From CALBTQ01 sp036725605 (lineage in GTDB: Bacteria > Lernaellota > Lernaellaia > Lernaellales > Lernaellaceae): a DNA stretch of 35,038 nucleotides. Location of the stretch: assembly GCA_036725605.1 (NCBI GenBank), contig DAIMDW010000042.1, forward strand, positions 1-35,038, in the 5' to 3' direction. Shown piece after piece: positions 1 to 6,465 of this stretch. The notes beneath the pieces were generated by a model, which was not told where the DNA came from, did no database searches, and saw nothing but the letters and a program-made list of their open reading frames with translations. The translations under genes and the position numbers were made by a program. The first letter of the stretch is position 1, and each line of letters opens with the position of its first letter.

Positions 1-13
1 GAGGTATGTCGAA

Positions 14-802
14 ATGAGAAACCGCGCCGCACAATTCGTCATCATCGCCGCCGTGCTGGGGCTGCTCGCCCTGGGATTGATCGGCTGCGGCGACGACGGC
101 ATGGACATCGCGGCGATCGCCGGCGGCAGCGAAAATCCGCCCGACGTCCTCCAGGGTCAGGTGTTGCTCCAAAACATGGACCACCACGGCTCGATCCGCA
201 TCGAACTCAAGGACATCGACCTCTCGCTGCTCACCGACGACGAAGGCGTCTATTCGCTGCCCAACGAAATCGCCGAGGGGCAGTGGACGGTGCGCGCGAC
301 CTACCCGTTCTTCAACGCCCGCGAGCAGTCCTTCACCATGGTCAACGGCGTGCCCGAATCCGATCTGGAAACCATGGAACTGGTGCAGGAAGTGCTCTTC
401 GACGTCGATCCGGAAAAGCTGATTTACACTTACGGCGAAACGGTGACGATCAACCTGCACGTGACCAACATCGTCGATTACGAAGTGACGCTGTCCTCGC
501 TGACCAGCCCGATGACCGCCTTCGCCGTGCGTCACGAGGGCGTGACGGTGGTCGGCGGCCTGTTCCCGGGCCAGGGCGCCGAGCCGCAGAGCGTGACCCT
601 CGCGCCGGGCGAAACGCAGGACTTCGTGCTCAACTGGATCATCGACAATCCGGAACTGGGCGCCGGCGAATTCCAGATTTACGCGTTGCTGACCGTTTCC
701 GAAACGTTCCCCGACTACTTCACGCCCGACTCCGAGGCGGCGGCGGAACTCAACGAATCGCTGTTCTCCAAGCTCGTTCCGGCGACGATCACGATTCAGT
801 AG
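14..802 (+). CDS. Lipoprotein with BsuPI-like domain
   Basis: A 262-aa secreted lipoprotein of unknown function. The N-terminus has a basic start, a hydrophobic stretch (residues 8-23) and a lipobox LIGC with the lipidated cysteine at C25, so it should be membrane-anchored. Residues about 45-130 look like a carboxypeptidase-regulatory/Ig-like beta domain. Residues about 130-260 resemble the BsuPI-type beta-sandwich (a 'YGETVTINLHVTN' strand followed by 'LAPGETQDFVLNW'). GAGGT at 1-5 lies 8 bases before the ATG and supports the start. The following FG-GAP gene is 145 bases downstream on the same strand and may or may not be co-transcribed. The lipoprotein call is firm; the domain names come from pattern reading only. 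Confidence 0.85.
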   Translation: MRNRAAQFVIIAAVLGLLALGLIGCGDDGMDIAAIAGGSENPPDVLQGQVLLQNMDHHGSIRIELKDIDLSLLTDDEGVYSLPNEIAEGQWTVRATYPFFNAREQSFTMVNGVPESDLETMELVQEVLFDVDPEKLIYTYGETVTINLHVTNIVDYEVTLSSLTSPMTAFAVRHEGVTVVGGLFPGQGAEPQSVTLAPGETQDFVLNWIIDNPELGAGEFQIYALLTVSETFPDYFTPDSEAAAELNESLFSKLVPATITIQ

Positions 803-947
803 CCGGCGCAACCGAGCGGTTCTCGCACCTTTCGACGGCAAACATCGCCAAAGATGATTTGATAAATCACCCAAGAAAAATGGCCGTGCGTCGCGACGAT
901 CAAGGAAGCGAAGGCGACGTGTTTTTACCGCTGACTGGAGGTTGATG

Positions 948-2684
948 ATGCGCTCGAGCTGGATGGCGGTGTTGTGGCTATGTGTCTTCCTGTTGATCGG
1001 CGGCGAGGTTGCCGCGGCCGCCGAGGAGGCCAACGGCGGAAAAAATGCTGCCTCCGTTCCCATGAACCCCGCCGACTGGCGCGTGGAATCGGATCAAACC
1101 TATTCGCAATTCGGGTTTAGCGTCGCTTCGGCGGGCGACGTGAACGGCGACGGCTACGATGACGTGCTCGTCGGCGCGGATAATTACTCCAACGGCTTGC
1201 AAGGCGAGGGCATGGTGTTTTTGTATCCGGGCTCGGCGACCGTCCCCGCGCTGACGCCGGCTTGGACCGCCGAAGGCAACCAATTTCTCGCCCAGTTCGG
1301 CTATAGCGTTTCGTCGGCGGGCGACGTGAACGGCGACGGCTTCGACGATGTCCTGGTCGGGATGCCGCAGGCCAACAACGGCAATTTCGACGAAGGCCGC
1401 ATTGTGGTCTTTTACGGCTCGGCCGCCGGACCGGCGACCGAAGCGAGCTGGCAATTCAAATTCGCGGAAAGCGGGGCGCACTTCGGCGGCAGCGTTTCGT
1501 CGGCGGGCGACGTGAACGGCGACGGCTACGACGACGTGATCGCCGGGGCGGTCGGCTGCAGCCACGGCCAGGCCAACGAGGGATGCGCGTTCGTCTTTTA
1601 CGGATCGGCCGACGGGCTGTCCGCCGCACCGGATTGGTCCGACGAATCCGACCAGTACGACGCCCACTTCAGTTGGAGCGTGTCGGGAGCGGGCGACGTG
1701 AACGGCGACGGCTACGACGACGTGATCGTCGGCGCGCCCAGTTACGCCAACAGCCAACCGTATGAAGGGGGCGCCTTTGTCTATCACGGCTCGGCCGACG
1801 GCTTGTCCGCCGAACCGGATTGGTCGGCGTTCCCCGGACAAGACAGCGCCTTTTTCGGCATGTGCGTTTCGGCGGCGGGCGATGTGAACGGCGATGGTTA
1901 CGACGACGTGATCGTCGGCGCGGACGGCTACGACAGCATTTATGAAGACGAAGGGCGCGCCTTCGTTTTCCACGGTTCGCCGGCGGGCTTGTCCGCGCAG
2001 GCCGATTGGTTCATGGATTCCGGCCAGAGCGAGTCGGAATTCGGCTTCAGCGTGTCCGGGGCGGGCGACGTGAACAACGACGGCTTCGACGATGTGGTGA
2101 TCGGCGCGCCGTGCTTCGCCGAAGATCAATTGGAAGAAGGCCGCGTGTTCGTCTTTTACGGTGCGTCCGACGGCTTGTCCGCCGAGGCCGCCTGGATGGC
2201 CGAACCCAATCAAGTCGAGGCGTACTTCGGCGGCAGCGTCGCGGCGGCGGGCGACGTGAACGGCGACGGCTTCGACGACGTGCTGGTCGGCGCGTTTGCT
2301 TACGACAACGACCAACTCGATGAGGGCCGCGCGTACGTGTTCCTCGGCCGTTGCGACGACGGCTGCGCCTACGCGGGCGACTGCTACGAGGAAGGCACGC
2401 CGCACCCGGAGAACGGCTGCCTGAAGTGCGCGGGCGACGAATGGGCCGCCAACGACGGCGCGGTCTGCGATGACGGATTGTACTGCAACGGCGCGGATTC
2501 CTGCGGCGCGGGCACATGCTCGGTACACGCGGGCGACCCCTGCGTGGCCCCGGCCTACTGCGACGAAACCGACGATCAGTGCGTCGATCCGGGCGACGAT
2601 GACAGCACTGGCGACGACGATGACGACGACAGCGCCGGCGACGACGATGACGACGACGATGACAACGATGGCTGCGGACGTTGA
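948..2684 (+). CDS. Exported FG-GAP repeat protein with poly-Asp tail
   Basis: A 578-aa surface or secreted protein. A signal peptide (residues 1-26, ending in an Ala-rich site) precedes seven FG-GAP/integrin-alpha-like repeats, each with the calcium-binding loop AGDVNGDG(Y/F)DDV. Family knowledge suggests a seven-bladed beta-propeller with a Ca2+ site per blade. A Cys-rich segment of about 70 residues (CDDGC...CYEEG...CLKCAGD...) follows, then a tail of nearly pure Asp ending NDGCGR. The start at 948 is chosen because GGAGG (937-941) lies 6 bases before this ATG; TTG 942 and ATG 945 are in frame but too close. The ligand is unknown. Poly-Asp tails of this kind are remembered from Myxococcota-like and candidate-phylum surface proteins. 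Confidence 0.85.
   Translation: MRSSWMAVLWLCVFLLIGGEVAAAAEEANGGKNAASVPMNPADWRVESDQTYSQFGFSVASAGDVNGDGYDDVLVGADNYSNGLQGEGMVFLYPGSATVPALTPAWTAEGNQFLAQFGYSVSSAGDVNGDGFDDVLVGMPQANNGNFDEGRIVVFYGSAAGPATEASWQFKFAESGAHFGGSVSSAGDVNGDGYDDVIAGAVGCSHGQANEGCAFVFYGSADGLSAAPDWSDESDQYDAHFSWSVSGAGDVNGDGYDDVIVGAPSYANSQPYEGGAFVYHGSADGLSAEPDWSAFPGQDSAFFGMCVSAAGDVNGDGYDDVIVGADGYDSIYEDEGRAFVFHGSPAGLSAQADWFMDSGQSESEFGFSVSGAGDVNNDGFDDVVIGAPCFAEDQLEEGRVFVFYGASDGLSAEAAWMAEPNQVEAYFGGSVAAAGDVNGDGFDDVLVGAFAYDNDQLDEGRAYVFLGRCDDGCAYAGDCYEEGTPHPENGCLKCAGDEWAANDGAVCDDGLYCNGADSCGAGTCSVHAGDPCVAPAYCDETDDQCVDPGDDDSTGDDDDDDSAGDDDDDDDDNDGCGR
1131..2290 (+). repeat. Seven in-gene repeats with exact 186-nt period
   Basis: The sequence GCGGGCGACGTGAAC (with small variations) begins at 1131, 1317, 1503, 1689, 1875, 2061 and 2247. 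All six intervals are exactly 186 bases (62 codons). This encodes the seven FG-GAP blades of the surrounding gene. Absence of any length drift between blades suggests recent tandem expansion or ongoing homogenisation. Confidence 0.9.
2594..2669 (+). repeat. GAY-rich low-complexity tract (poly-Asp)
   Basis: A run of GAC/GAT codons interrupted by short Ser/Thr/Gly/Ala spacers (DSTG, DSAG) encodes the acidic C-terminal tail of the FG-GAP protein. Such tracts can change length by slippage. The tail may act as a flexible spacer or bind cations; neither is shown by sequence. Confidence 0.85.
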
Positions 2685-2757
2685 TGTTAAAATTAAGGAC
2701 CAAAAATTAGGGACAGTATATTCAATTCAATGGTCTTGTCCGCCAGTCTCATTCGCA

Positions 2758-2783
2758 CACCTTTGGCTTACGCCAAAAAGGTG
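2758..2783. terminator. Stem-loop between FG-GAP gene and rpoH
   Basis: CACCTTTGGC (2758-2767) pairs with GCC-AA-AAAGGTG (2772-2783) across a TTAC loop, leaving a two-base bulge. It lies about 75 bases after the stop of the upstream gene and between convergent genes, so it could end transcription. There is no clear U-tract on either strand, so the terminator role is only a suggestion. The rest of 2685-2857 holds no gene that I can support. Confidence 0.35.
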
Positions 2784-2851
2784 ACACACGAAAACTCAAT
2801 TCCGCGCGCGCCAGCGCCGGCCGAGGTTTCGCACAATGACAGCAAATCATA

Positions 2852-2895
2852 GGTCCAGGAATTATTCCTGGTAGGTTCAGGGATTGTCCCTGGCT
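2852..2895. repeat. Two tandem 22-bp hairpin units after rpoH
   Basis: Two head-to-tail 22-bp units (2852-2873 and 2874-2895) each fold into a short hairpin. The first pairs CCAGGAA with TTCCTGG around TTA. The second pairs CAGGGA with TCCCTG around TTG. The units differ by paired substitutions that keep the stem intact. They begin 2 bases beyond the rpoH stop codon (rpoH is on the minus strand), so they lie in its 3' untranslated region. No U-tract follows, so this is not a standard intrinsic terminator. Confidence 0.65.
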
Positions 2896-2897
2896 GG

Positions 2898-3863
2898 TTA
2901 TTCGATGTTCAGCGGGCCCAGGCCGCGCTCGATCATGAAGTCGCGCATTTTGTCGAGCAGGCGCGATTCGAGTTGGCGGATGCGTTCGCGGGTGACGCCC
3001 AGGTGGTCGCCGATCTCCTGCAGGGTCAGCGGTTCGTCGGCCAGCAGCCGGTTGTTGAGGATGAACGATTCCTTGTCGTTGATCGTCAGTTCGAAGTCGG
3101 TGAGCGCCTCGCGGAATTTGACGATCTCCTCCTGGTTGGCCAGCACCTCGTCCTGCCGGCTATCCTGACCGGGAATCAGGTCGCCGACCGAGCCTTTGCC
3201 GTCCTCGCCGGCGGGCGCGTCGATCGACAGGTCGGGCCGTCCCAGCCGCTGCTGCATCTCCACGACCGTCTCGGCGGGCACGTCCAACTGCTTGCCGATC
3301 AACTGCGGCGTGGCCACGTAGCCTTGCGCTTCCAGGCGTTCCTTCTCCTTCTGCAGGTTGAAGAACAGCTTGCGTTGCGCCTGCGTCGTGCCGATCTTGA
3401 CCATCCGCCAGTTGTTGAGGATGTAGCGCAGGATATACGCCTTGATCCACCAGGCGGCGTAGCTGGACAGCTTGACGCCCTTGTACGGATTGAACTTCTT
3501 CACCGCCTGCATCAGGCCCATGTTGCCTTCCTGGATCAGGTCCATGACCTGAATGAAGGCGCGCTGGTATTCCATGGCGATTTTGACGACCAGCCGCAGG
3601 TTGCCGGTGATCAGGCGCACCGCGGCGGTTTGATCGCCTTCCTCAAAGAACTTGACGGCGAATTCCATTTCCTCTTCGCGGGTGAGCAGCGGGTGTTTGC
3701 GCAATTCGGCCAGATAGCGCTGCAAGGCGCCGACATATACGAGGCCCGTCTCTTCGCTGACTTCTTCCGTCGACTCCGCGCCCCCGTCGCCCGATTCGGC
3801 ATCGGATTCAATGACTTCGACTTCGACGGATTCCTGTTTTTCGTTCTTTTTCTTTTTGGTCAT
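2898..3863 (-). CDS. rpoH: RNA polymerase sigma factor RpoH (sigma-32 type)
   Basis: A 321-aa sigma-70-family factor. After an acidic/Lys-rich N-terminal extension (about 45 residues) come region 1.2 (LQRYLAELRKHPLLTREEE), region 2 with the core-binding and -10 recognition helices (DLIQEGNMGLMQAVKKF, WWIKAYILRYIL), region 3 and region 4 with a helix-turn-helix (LTLQEIGDHLGVTRERIRQLE). QRKLFFNL starting at Q163 is the RpoH box that separates this family from the housekeeping sigma factor. RpoH directs core polymerase to heat-shock promoters. ATG 3863 is chosen over the in-frame TTG 3866 because AGGT lies 6 bases upstream of the ATG. The acidic N-terminal extension is longer than in E. coli RpoH. 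Confidence 0.9.
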   Translation of the reverse strand: MTKKKKNEKQESVEVEVIESDAESGDGGAESTEEVSEETGLVYVGALQRYLAELRKHPLLTREEEMEFAVKFFEEGDQTAAVRLITGNLRLVVKIAMEYQRAFIQVMDLIQEGNMGLMQAVKKFNPYKGVKLSSYAAWWIKAYILRYILNNWRMVKIGTTQAQRKLFFNLQKEKERLEAQGYVATPQLIGKQLDVPAETVVEMQQRLGRPDLSIDAPAGEDGKGSVGDLIPGQDSRQDEVLANQEEIVKFREALTDFELTINDKESFILNNRLLADEPLTLQEIGDHLGVTRERIRQLESRLLDKMRDFMIERGLGPLNIE

Positions 3864-3956
3864 CAAGTTACCTAAACGTGTCGCTTGCTAAAAATTCAGA
3901 CATCTACCTCGATGTAGGATTGCGATAATCAACGAATACCACCATCAAACAAATGA

Positions 3957-3985
3957 ATTATCAACCAATTCGACGCAAAGGTCAA
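3957..3985 (-). promoter_or_regulatory. Sigma-70-type promoter for rpoH
   Basis: On the minus strand, TTGACC (3985-3980) and GATAAT (3962-3957) are separated by exactly 17 bases, and each matches the consensus at 5 of 6 positions. Transcription would start near 3950, giving a leader of about 87 bases. That leader contains a small inverted repeat ACATC/GATGT (3900-3904 and 3911-3915). The surrounding 3864-4078 region is otherwise non-coding. Confidence 0.55.
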
Positions 3986-4078
3986 TTCGTTGCTCGTGAA
4001 GCCGGACGATACTTTCTCCATCGGCCGATGTGGCGATGCAACGAATGATGATTATATTTATATGAATGTGGGGTGACG

Positions 4079-5035
4079 ATGGATTATAGAAAATTAGGAC
4101 AGACCGATCTCTACCTCTCCGAGATCGGGATGGGCACCAACCAGATCGGCGGACACAACCTGTATGACGATGTCGACGAGGTCGAAAACATCGCCGCCGT
4201 GCAGCAGGCCGTCGAGGTGGGCATCAACTTTTTCGACACCGCCGACGTGTACGGTCTGGGCCGTTCGGAAGAACTGCTCGGACTGGCGCTGGGGGGCTAC
4301 AAAGACGACGTCATCATCGCCACCAAGGGCGGCAATGTGTTCGCGCCCGACGGCCGGCGCTGGGGCGTCGACAACTCGCCGGCCTATCTGCGCAAAGCGT
4401 TGGAAGAAAGCCTGCGACGGCTGAACCGCGAGTACATCGACCTGTATTACATCCATCGTTGGGACGGCAAAACGCCGATCGCCGAGGCCTTCGGCACGTT
4501 GCTGCGCTTCAAGGAAGAGGGGAAGATCCGCGCGGCGGGCGTGTCGAATTTCGGTCTGGAGCAACTGCGGCAGGCGATGAGCGCCGGGCAGGTCGACGCG
4601 CTGCAGAACCGCTACAACCTGTTCGATCGCTACGTCGAGGGCGATTTGCTCGAGTATTGCCGCGCCAACGGCGTCGGCTTCGTGCCCTACGGCCCGCTCG
4701 CCTTCGGTATTCTCGGCGGACGCTACGAGCGCGACCTGCAACTGACCCCCAACGATTGGCGGCGCGGCGTGCCGCTGTTTTCCCCCGAGCATTTCCCACG
4801 GGTGATGGACATCGTCGAGCAACTGCAGGAGTTCGCGACCGTGCGCAACGTGCCGCTGGCGCATTTGGCGATGCGCTGGGTGCTGCGCGATCCGGCGGTG
4901 ACCTCGTCGATCACCGGGGCGCGTCGACCCGCGCAGGTCAGCGAAAACGCGCGGGCGGTCGGTTGGGATCTGGCGCCCGAGGAACTGACCGCGATCGACC
5001 GCCTGACCCGCCGGCTGAACTTTTTTTCCGTTTGA
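4079..5035 (+). CDS. Aldo/keto reductase
   Basis: A 318-aa NAD(P)H-dependent oxidoreductase of the AKR superfamily, a cytosolic (beta/alpha)8 barrel reducing aldehydes or ketones; the substrate is not predictable. The catalytic tetrad is visible: D53 and Y58 in DTADVYG, K83 in ATKGG and H126 in YYIHRWDG. The C-terminal cofactor segment includes 'SITGARRPAQVSEN', typical of the YajO/IolS-like group. ATG 4079 is preferred over the in-frame GTG 4073 because GGGGT ends about 5 bases before it. It is divergent from rpoH with a shared 215-base upstream region; hemW follows 55 bases later. Length is normal for the family. Confidence 0.9.
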   Translation: MDYRKLGQTDLYLSEIGMGTNQIGGHNLYDDVDEVENIAAVQQAVEVGINFFDTADVYGLGRSEELLGLALGGYKDDVIIATKGGNVFAPDGRRWGVDNSPAYLRKALEESLRRLNREYIDLYYIHRWDGKTPIAEAFGTLLRFKEEGKIRAAGVSNFGLEQLRQAMSAGQVDALQNRYNLFDRYVEGDLLEYCRANGVGFVPYGPLAFGILGGRYERDLQLTPNDWRRGVPLFSPEHFPRVMDIVEQLQEFATVRNVPLAHLAMRWVLRDPAVTSSITGARRPAQVSENARAVGWDLAPEELTAIDRLTRRLNFFSV

Positions 5036-5090
5036 TTTGCCGCCGTCGGCGCGTCCGGCTACCATGGGCCAAACCAGCTTCGGGTGAGCG

Positions 5091-6233
5091 ATGGCCGGCA
5101 TCTACCTGCATCTTCCGTTTTGTCGCAGCAAGTGCGGCTACTGCGCGTTCAATTCGCGCCCGCTGCCCGACGCGGCGACGCTCGACGATTATCTGGATGC
5201 CCTGGGCGACGAACTCGACCTGCGCGGTCCGCTGCTGGCCCAGGCGCGGATCGACACGCTGTACTTCGGCGGCGGCACGCCCTCGCTGGCCGCTCCCGAG
5301 CGCCTCGCCGCGTTGATCGACCGTTGCCGCGCGAGCGTGCGGGAGTTCGCCGACGATTGCGAAATCACCCTGGAGGCGAATCCGGAAACGTTGGACGCCG
5401 ACAAGCTGGCCGGCTATCGCGCCGCGGGCGTCAACCGGCTGAGCCTGGGCGCGCAGTCGTTCGACGAAAAGGCGCTGGCGTTTCTCGAACGCGGCCACCG
5501 ACCGGCGCAGGTGCGCGGGGCGGTGGACATGGCGCGCGCGGCGGGCATCGCCGAGGTCAACGTCGATCTGATCGTCGGTCTGCCGGAACCGCACACGGCG
5601 CGCTGGGAGGATGATCTTCAGCAAGCGCTGGCGTTGTCGCCACAGCACCTGTCGGTGTATCTGCTCAGCGTGGAACAGGGCACGCGCTTGCACGAGCGGG
5701 CGCACACCGGAACATTCACCCCGCTGGACGACGAGCGCCAGGCGGATATCTTCCTGGCCGTGCACGAGGCGCTCACCGGCGCGGGATTTGCGCACTACGA
5801 GGTGTCCAACTACGCGCGGCCGGGGTGCGCGTCGCGGCACAACAGCGCGACGTGGCGCGGCGAGGCGTACCTGGGCGCGGGCGCGGGGGCGCATTCGTTC
5901 TGGCCGCAGGAGGGGCGCGACACGCGCTGGGCGAACCTGGCCGAGCCGGGCGATTACCGGCAGCGCTTGCGCTGGGGCGAGGAGCCGGTCGAGTTCATGG
6001 AGGAGATAACGCCGCCCATGCGCCGGCGCGAACGATTGATGCTCGCCCTGCGCACCGCCGCAGGCGTCGATCCGCGCGAGTTCGCTCCGCATACCGATGC
6101 CCTGACCACCGCCCTGGAAACAATGCGCACCCGCGATTATTTTACCTACGAAAACGGCCGCTATCGTCCCACCCCCGCCGGGATGCTCCTTGCCGACGGC
6201 CTCGCCGTCGAACTCTGGGACGTGATGGAGTAA
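5091..6233 (+). CDS. hemW: Radical SAM heme chaperone HemW (HemN-like)
   Basis: A 380-aa radical SAM protein related to oxygen-independent coproporphyrinogen III oxidase. The cluster motif is at C11, C15 and C18 (CRSKCGYCAF). The residue two after the third Cys is F, whereas HemN has a fourth Cys (CxxxCxxCxC). This points to HemW, which binds heme and delivers it to hemoproteins rather than oxidising coproporphyrinogen. GGGTPS, EANPET and the 'SLGAQSFDEKAL' strand are standard for the family, and the HemN C-terminal domain ends near residue 375. Start ATG 5091 has only a weak upstream GGGTGA. The gene is complete with no frameshift. Confidence 0.88.
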   Translation: MAGIYLHLPFCRSKCGYCAFNSRPLPDAATLDDYLDALGDELDLRGPLLAQARIDTLYFGGGTPSLAAPERLAALIDRCRASVREFADDCEITLEANPETLDADKLAGYRAAGVNRLSLGAQSFDEKALAFLERGHRPAQVRGAVDMARAAGIAEVNVDLIVGLPEPHTARWEDDLQQALALSPQHLSVYLLSVEQGTRLHERAHTGTFTPLDDERQADIFLAVHEALTGAGFAHYEVSNYARPGCASRHNSATWRGEAYLGAGAGAHSFWPQEGRDTRWANLAEPGDYRQRLRWGEEPVEFMEEITPPMRRRERLMLALRTAAGVDPREFAPHTDALTTALETMRTRDYFTYENGRYRPTPAGMLLADGLAVELWDVME

Positions 6234-6297
6234 CGGCAAGAAGCAGTTATTGGTGATAAGTGAATAGTAGCAAGTCGGCGGAAGCACACCGCTGTCA

Positions 6298-6317
6298 TCC
6301 CGGACACCGATCCGGGA
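6298..6317. repeat. REP-like imperfect palindrome
   Basis: TCCCGGA (6298-6304) and TCCGGGA (6311-6317) form a perfect 7-bp stem around CACCGA, inside 'GTCATCCCGGACACCGATCC'. This resembles short dispersed palindromes (CCCGGA..TCCGGG) remembered from many proteobacterial intergenic regions. It lies in the 232-base gap after hemW. Only one copy is present in this window, so its repetitive nature is unproven. Confidence 0.4.
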
Positions 6318-6361
6318 TCTGGTGACGAGAAACACAAAGCAACCTCCAAAAATTTACCAGT

Positions 6362-6391
6362 TTGCTGGAACACCTTTTTAAGTGTTATAAA
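6362..6391 (+). promoter_or_regulatory. Possible promoter of the TPR-MBL gene
   Basis: TTGCTG (6362-6367) and TATAAA (6386-6391) are 18 bases apart, about 75 bases before the start codon. The spacer contains an inverted repeat AACAC/GTGTT (6369-6373 and 6382-6386) that could serve as an operator. The base composition is locally AT-rich, so chance matches are likely. Confidence 0.35.
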
Positions 6392-6465
6392 TATCCGCCT
6401 TCCGGCAACCAAGAAAACAAGAAACAAAAGGAATATTCGCAACCCCTTGCAGGCGGAGCGACGGC

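Noticed and set aside
978..2528. 516-aa minus-strand frame opposite the FG-GAP gene
   Set aside because: It simply mirrors the 186-nt repeats; the plus strand has signal peptide, ribosome-binding site and calcium-loop motifs.
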